From: Myxococcaceae bacterium
GTDB lineage: Bacteria; Myxococcota; Myxococcia; Myxococcales; Myxococcaceae
Assembly: GCA_019694575.1 (NCBI GenBank)
Contig: JAIBBR010000048.1
Coordinates: forward strand, 1-34,955
Reading direction: 5' to 3'
Length of the DNA stretch: 34,955 nucleotides
Shown: positions 31,860-34,955 of the stretch, in pieces
Numbering within the stretch: position 1 is the stretch's first letter
How the letters are laid out: the number at the start of each line of letters is the position of its first letter
Position numbers and translations under genes: made by a program
Notes under the pieces: generated by a model
Seen by the model: the letters and a program-made list of their open reading frames with translations, nothing else
Databases searched by the model: none
What the model was told of the DNA's origin: nothing

Positions 31860-33151
31860 GCGGTTTGCAATGCCTCCACGGGGCGCAGGCGGCTTGCCCG
31901 CCAGGCGGGCCACAGACAAGCAAGCGAGGCTCCCACCGGCACGCCGACCAGCGCCGACACCAAGTAGAGAGGCGTGATGAAGGGCTTCACCACCGAAGGC
32001 ACCGCGGCGCCCGGCGCTGGCAAGGGTATGCCTATGTGCCCGGCCAAGGTGACGATGAGGTAGCCCAAGGCAATGCCCAGCAAGCCTCCGACAATGCCGA
32101 TGACCAACCCTTCCATCACGAAGAGCTGAATGATTTGCACCCGCCGCATGCCCACCGCGAGCATGGTGCCGATTTCACGCACCCGCTCGAGCACCGTCAT
32201 CAACATGGCGTTGACGATGCCCAGGAGCACCACCGCGAGAAACACGCCGCTGATGACGCTGAAGATGAAGTCTTGGGTGTTGGTGAGCGTGCCGATGAAG
32301 GGCATCAACTCGCTCCAGGTGTGCACTTCAAAGTCGGGGCCGAGCGCCGCCTGGGCGGCATCGCGCACGCGGGGTGCGGCGTCGAACGGGCTCACGGCCA
32401 AGCTGTATTCAGTTACCCGACCTTCCATGCGTAAAATGCGTTGCGCGGTGCCCAGGGGTACCAAGCCGATGCGGCGGTCTCCGGGCGAGAAAGACGGGAG
32501 CGCCGCGCCCATCACCACGTTTTCTCCATTGAGCGCGCCGTCGCGGTCGGGAGCGAGCAACGCGAGTTGCTGCTCTACCTTGGGCAGCGGCGTGCCTTCT
32601 GGGTGCACGGCTACTTCGAGCCCGCGAGCGAAGTCGTCGTTGAGCACGATGTCGTGCGCATCGACTGAAGCGAAGAGCTTGCCGCCGCGAATGAACGAGT
32701 TGCGCAGTGGGGTGACCAGCGCTTCGGCCTGCGGGTCAATAGCGGTGGCCATGATGAATGACGTTTTGCCTTGGTCAGCCGGGGGCAACAGCGAACCATC
32801 GTCGGGCTGAGGTTTTTTGTCGGGAGTCGAAAGCATCGCCCCGAATTCGATGCGGGGCGCCACGGCGACGACTCCGGGTATCTTCGCGAGCTTCTGCCTC
32901 AGCTCGGGTGTGTCGGCCATGTCGAGCGCCAACGGCGACGTCAGCACGTTGGCGATGTAGCCCCTTTTGTGCACTTGCACCGCGCCCATGCGGCCTTCGA
33001 CTTGGTTGTCAATGATGACGCGTTGCTGCCCGTTGATGAAGCCGCGCAGGCAGGTCATCGCCACCGTGCCGATGATCATCGCTGCCAAGGTGATGGTCGA
33101 GCGCCGGCGGTTGCGGCGCAGGTTGCGTACAGCCAGCTTCAAAAGAGCCAT
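31856..33151 (-). CDS. FtsX/MacB-like ABC permease, first copy
   Basis: A 431-aa permease with the same layout as its neighbour: N-terminal helix (~18-36), periplasmic domain (~40-295) and three C-terminal helices including VLERVREIGTMLAVGMRRVQ and a Gly-rich GIVGGLLGIALGYL. It extracts or moves a substrate from the inner membrane by ATP-driven periplasmic motion, by analogy with LolCDE and MacB. It lies 60 bp downstream of tetR. No Shine-Dalgarno precedes the ATG, and a palindrome at 33203-33210 lies in the interval. Confidence 0.93.
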   Translation of the reverse strand: MALLKLAVRNLRRNRRRSTITLAAMIIGTVAMTCLRGFINGQQRVIIDNQVEGRMGAVQVHKRGYIANVLTSPLALDMADTPELRQKLAKIPGVVAVAPRIEFGAMLSTPDKKPQPDDGSLLPPADQGKTSFIMATAIDPQAEALVTPLRNSFIRGGKLFASVDAHDIVLNDDFARGLEVAVHPEGTPLPKVEQQLALLAPDRDGALNGENVVMGAALPSFSPGDRRIGLVPLGTAQRILRMEGRVTEYSLAVSPFDAAPRVRDAAQAALGPDFEVHTWSELMPFIGTLTNTQDFIFSVISGVFLAVVLLGIVNAMLMTVLERVREIGTMLAVGMRRVQIIQLFVMEGLVIGIVGGLLGIALGYLIVTLAGHIGIPLPAPGAAVPSVVKPFITPLYLVSALVGVPVGASLACLWPAWRASRLRPVEALQTA

Positions 33152-33202
33152 GGGTGCGTTGAATCAAAGCGCGCGCTGCAGTGAAGAGCCATAAAACAGG
33201 GT

Positions 33203-33210
33203 GAACGTTC
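33203..33210. promoter_or_regulatory. Candidate TetR operator before the permease genes
   Basis: GAACGTTC is a perfect 8-bp palindrome just past the tetR stop, 52 bp before the first permease ATG. Read on the minus strand the context TTAACGAACGTTCACC resembles the site inside the tetR promoter. It is placed where it could block a promoter for the permease operon. Binding is inferred. Confidence 0.45.
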
Positions 33211-33211
33211 G

Positions 33212-33835
33212 TTAAGTTTTTTTAAGGGTTTCCCAAAGCAGTGTGAAATGCGCGTCGGCTTCTTTCTTTAATTTTGGCAGCTGCGGTACCGGCGACATGA
33301 CCAGGTAAATCATGCGCAGCATGAAGAGCGGGCCGATGAAGGCGATGGTCGCGGCCTGCGGGTCAACGGGCCGAATCAGCTTCAGGCGAATCAACTCGGT
33401 GAAGAGGTGCCCCAACATTTCGCGCGCCTGAAAAATGCGGGTGACCGGTGAAAAGACACCGTCGACCGAGAGCCGCGGCCCTTCGGCGAGCATCAGCTTG
33501 GCAATTTTGTGCTCTTGCGGAGTGGCCCATGCTTCGAGGAGCCGGTGCATCAAGGTGCGCAGCAGCTTACGGGCCCCCCACTTCTTGGCCATCGCGGGAA
33601 TGTCGAGCGTGAGCAGCTCGCGGGCTTGGCCGGGCCCCAGTGTGTCGAGCAGCGCAGCGAGAATGGCGTCTTTGGAAGCGAAGTGATGGTACAGCGCGCT
33701 CTCGCGCACCCCGACCGCCCGGGCGATCTGCCGCATCGAGGTGGCGTAGTAGCCGTGCGTCGAAAACAGGTCTAACGCCGCGTCGAGAACGAGGCGGCGG
33801 GTATCGCGCGCATCTTCTTTTCGGGGGCGGGCCAT
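33212..33835 (-). CDS. TetR family transcriptional regulator
   Basis: A 207-aa TetR repressor. The N-terminal helix-turn-helix is clear (RRLVLDAALDLFSTHGYYATSMRQIARAVGV and RESALYHHFASKDAIL, ~10-60). The C-terminal ligand/dimer domain is helical and diverged, so the inducer is unknown. The ATG at 33835 is chosen over an in-frame TTG three codons upstream because it matches the MARPRK family start. It heads the export operon in the same orientation. Its promoter contains a palindrome, which suggests autoregulation, and a related site precedes the first permease. Confidence 0.93.
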   Translation of the reverse strand: MARPRKEDARDTRRLVLDAALDLFSTHGYYATSMRQIARAVGVRESALYHHFASKDAILAALLDTLGPGQARELLTLDIPAMAKKWGARKLLRTLMHRLLEAWATPQEHKIAKLMLAEGPRLSVDGVFSPVTRIFQAREMLGHLFTELIRLKLIRPVDPQAATIAFIGPLFMLRMIYLVMSPVPQLPKLKKEADAHFTLLWETLKKT

Positions 33836-33844
33836 TGGTTGCAA

Positions 33845-33873
33845 TTAATAGAACGGTTGTTCAATTAGGTCAA
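33845..33873 (-). promoter_or_regulatory. Sigma70-like promoter of tetR with embedded operator
   Basis: On the minus strand TTGACC (33868-33873) and TATTAA (33845-33850) are separated by exactly 17 bp. The spacer carries the dyad GAACGGTTGTTC (33851-33862). The -10 box lies 9 bp before the ATG at 33835, so the mRNA would be leaderless or nearly so. A repressor bound here would occlude RNA polymerase, as in many self-regulated tetR genes. Confidence 0.6.
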
Positions 33874-33953
33874 AGAAGAATGGCTTGGGTGGGGCGCGCG
33901 GACGACATCAACCTGGACACCCGCACGCACCTCGCGACGTCCAGCCCCAACAA

Positions 33954-33983
33954 TTGATATCGCTAGGGCTAGAACTTGATACT
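33954..33983 (+). promoter_or_regulatory. Candidate promoter for the propeller-like gene
   Basis: TTGATA (33954-33959) and GATACT (33978-33983) are separated by 18 bp and match consensus at 5 of 6 and 4 of 6 positions. It lies about 60 bp before the ATG at 34043, on the opposite strand to the tetR promoter. The rest of 33874-34042 holds nothing else I can support. Confidence 0.4.
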
Positions 33984-34042
33984 GGAGGAACGAAACTGCT
34001 GAAGAGAGCCGGGAAGGCGCGAAGCACGAGAGGTTCATTTCA

Positions 34043-34852
34043 ATGTCAACCGAGGTCCCCCATAGCTGGTTCCGCCGAACCCGCATCGAAAAAGGAAGGA
34101 ACTCCGCCAGTTCCCTTTGTTGGCGAGACAATGAACTTGTTGACTGGGTCAATGGAGGAGACGTCTGGAGAATGGACGGTCAGTTCGTCTCAGCGAGTCG
34201 CCGCTGGGGTTATGACCGCCTGAATGCTGCAACCTCAGACACGAGTGGGCGCTGGGCGGTGGTTCACGAACGAACGGGTACAGCCGGAATACTTCTGCGC
34301 GACGGCAAGATCGTCAGGGAAATCCATCGGTCTCCCTACCACGCCGACGCCTTCGAGTACCCGGTGTGCCTATTCGAGCGAGAGGGGCGAATGCTTTTGG
34401 CGCACTGCCCAACGAGCTATGGGCGCATCGAGATTGACGACGCGGAGAACGGCAAGCGGCTCACCGAAGGCCCATCCCGGAAGGACCCCGACTTCTTCCA
34501 CTCTCGCCTTGAAGTATCTCCGGGCGGTAAGCGGCTGCTCAGCGCCGGTTGGGTCTGGCATCCGTGGGACGCCGTAGTGTGTTTCGAGGTCGCAGCAGTA
34601 TTGACGAATTCGACAACGCTGGACGGTCTCGTCGGCACAGAACTTTCGCGCAACGTCTGCCTCTCTGAGGAGAGTTCGGCAGCTTGGCTTGATGACGACC
34701 GGGTCGTCATTGGTGGGTCTCGCGAGCAAGAGGACGCCGATGAAGCAGCGGAAGCGGATCGACAACACGGCCTACGCCTGAAACCGAACTCTCTCGCGGT
34801 ATTCGACCTTCGCACGAGCAAGTACACCACTGGGCTTGCCCCGCTTTCGTAG
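34043..34852 (+). pseudogene. Beta-propeller-like hypothetical protein, 3' end replaced by an IS
   Basis: A 269-aa open frame with repeated strand-turn units like WD40/YVTN propellers: GGDVWRMDGQFVSASRRW, SDTSGRWAVVHERTGTAGIL, LEVSPGGKRLLSAGWVWHPW, and SLAVFDLRTSKY. There is no signal peptide. GAGAGG ~10 bp before the ATG is a plausible ribosome site. The last six residues (GLAPLS) and the stop are encoded by the left end of the IS beginning at 34831, so the native C-terminus is missing. Base and codon texture differs from the rest of the window, suggesting an acquired segment. Function unknown; a truncated product may still be made. Confidence 0.65.
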
Positions 34853-34955
34853 ACACCTTCTGAAGCAGTACGGAGGAGTCTATGGAGAAGCGAAATCGCT
34901 ACACGAAGGAGTTCAAGGCCGGTGCAGTCCAGCTGGTGCTTGACCGGGGCCGCAG
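34831..34955 (+). mobile_element. IS3-family insertion sequence, left end (cut by window edge)
   Basis: The left end begins TGGGCTTGCCCCGCTTTCGT followed by AGACACC, which matches the TG-initiated terminal repeat style of IS3-family elements. An orfA start follows 51 bp further in. The right end, orfB and target duplication lie beyond the window, so subgroup and completeness cannot be judged. Confidence 0.75.
34882..34955 (+). CDS. IS3-family transposase OrfA, N-terminal fragment
   Basis: The frame begins MEKRNRYTKEFKAGAVQLVL and continues to the window end. YTxEFKxxAVxLV is the characteristic start of the IS3/IS911 OrfA helix-turn-helix protein, which binds the IS ends and, fused by frameshift to OrfB, forms the transposase. 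GGAGG at 34872-34876 is a good ribosome site 5 bp before the ATG. Only 24 full codons are visible. Confidence 0.88.
   Translation, partial: MEKRNRYTKEFKAGAVQLVLDRGR

Overview
The window is GC-rich, densely coded DNA, most probably from a Myxococcota (former Deltaproteobacteria) chromosome. The evidence is indirect: a Ser/Thr kinase with a zinc ribbon and a PEGA-like tail, a large DUF3857/transglutaminase-like lipoprotein, ExbB/ExbD/TonB genes, many lipoproteins, many GTG starts and few Shine-Dalgarno sites. Phylum is an inference. No tRNA, rRNA or CRISPR array was seen. No gene-free stretch exceeds 300 bases; the longest, 33836-34042, holds two candidate promoters.

Left part (104-8759, all +): a compact six-gene operon encoding a small accessory protein, a soluble FtsH-like AAA+/M41 metalloprotease, a second small protein, a 1082-aa helical scaffold, a MoxR-type AAA+ ATPase and a vWA-like protein with a degenerate metal site. 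This is the layout of the FtsH-vWA-MoxR ternary systems that comparative genomics has proposed as NTPase-driven conflict or quality-control systems. It is the most interesting system in the window. A discoidin plus GT-C-like membrane protein follows (8804-11050).

Middle (11136-20536): on the minus strand run two bPH2 genes, a ceramidase-like lipoprotein with two calcium-loop-like repeats, then exbB, exbD and tonB. A Ser/Thr kinase diverges from the bPH2 pair. A DUF4256 gene is followed by a lipoprotein gene whose signal peptide is interrupted in frame by a 180-bp element with 25-bp terminal inverted repeats. An HprK-like P-loop gene diverges from DUF4256.

Right-centre (20540-27724): a membrane alpha/beta hydrolase, a VOC protein, a MerC-like protein and a 1259-aa lipoprotein with a catalytically dead transglutaminase-like domain, all on minus, then comF on plus.

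Right (27739-33835, minus): an apparent operon of a TetR regulator, two FtsX-like permeases, a LolA-like periplasmic carrier, an outer-membrane beta-barrel protein and a LolD-like ATPase. It looks like a dedicated envelope export route for lipoprotein or lipid. A palindromic site sits in the spacer of the tetR promoter and a related site precedes the first permease, suggesting autoregulation and operon control.

Right edge (33900-34955): different codon texture. A hypothetical beta-propeller-like gene is cut at its 3' end by the left end of an IS3-family element whose orfA runs off the window.
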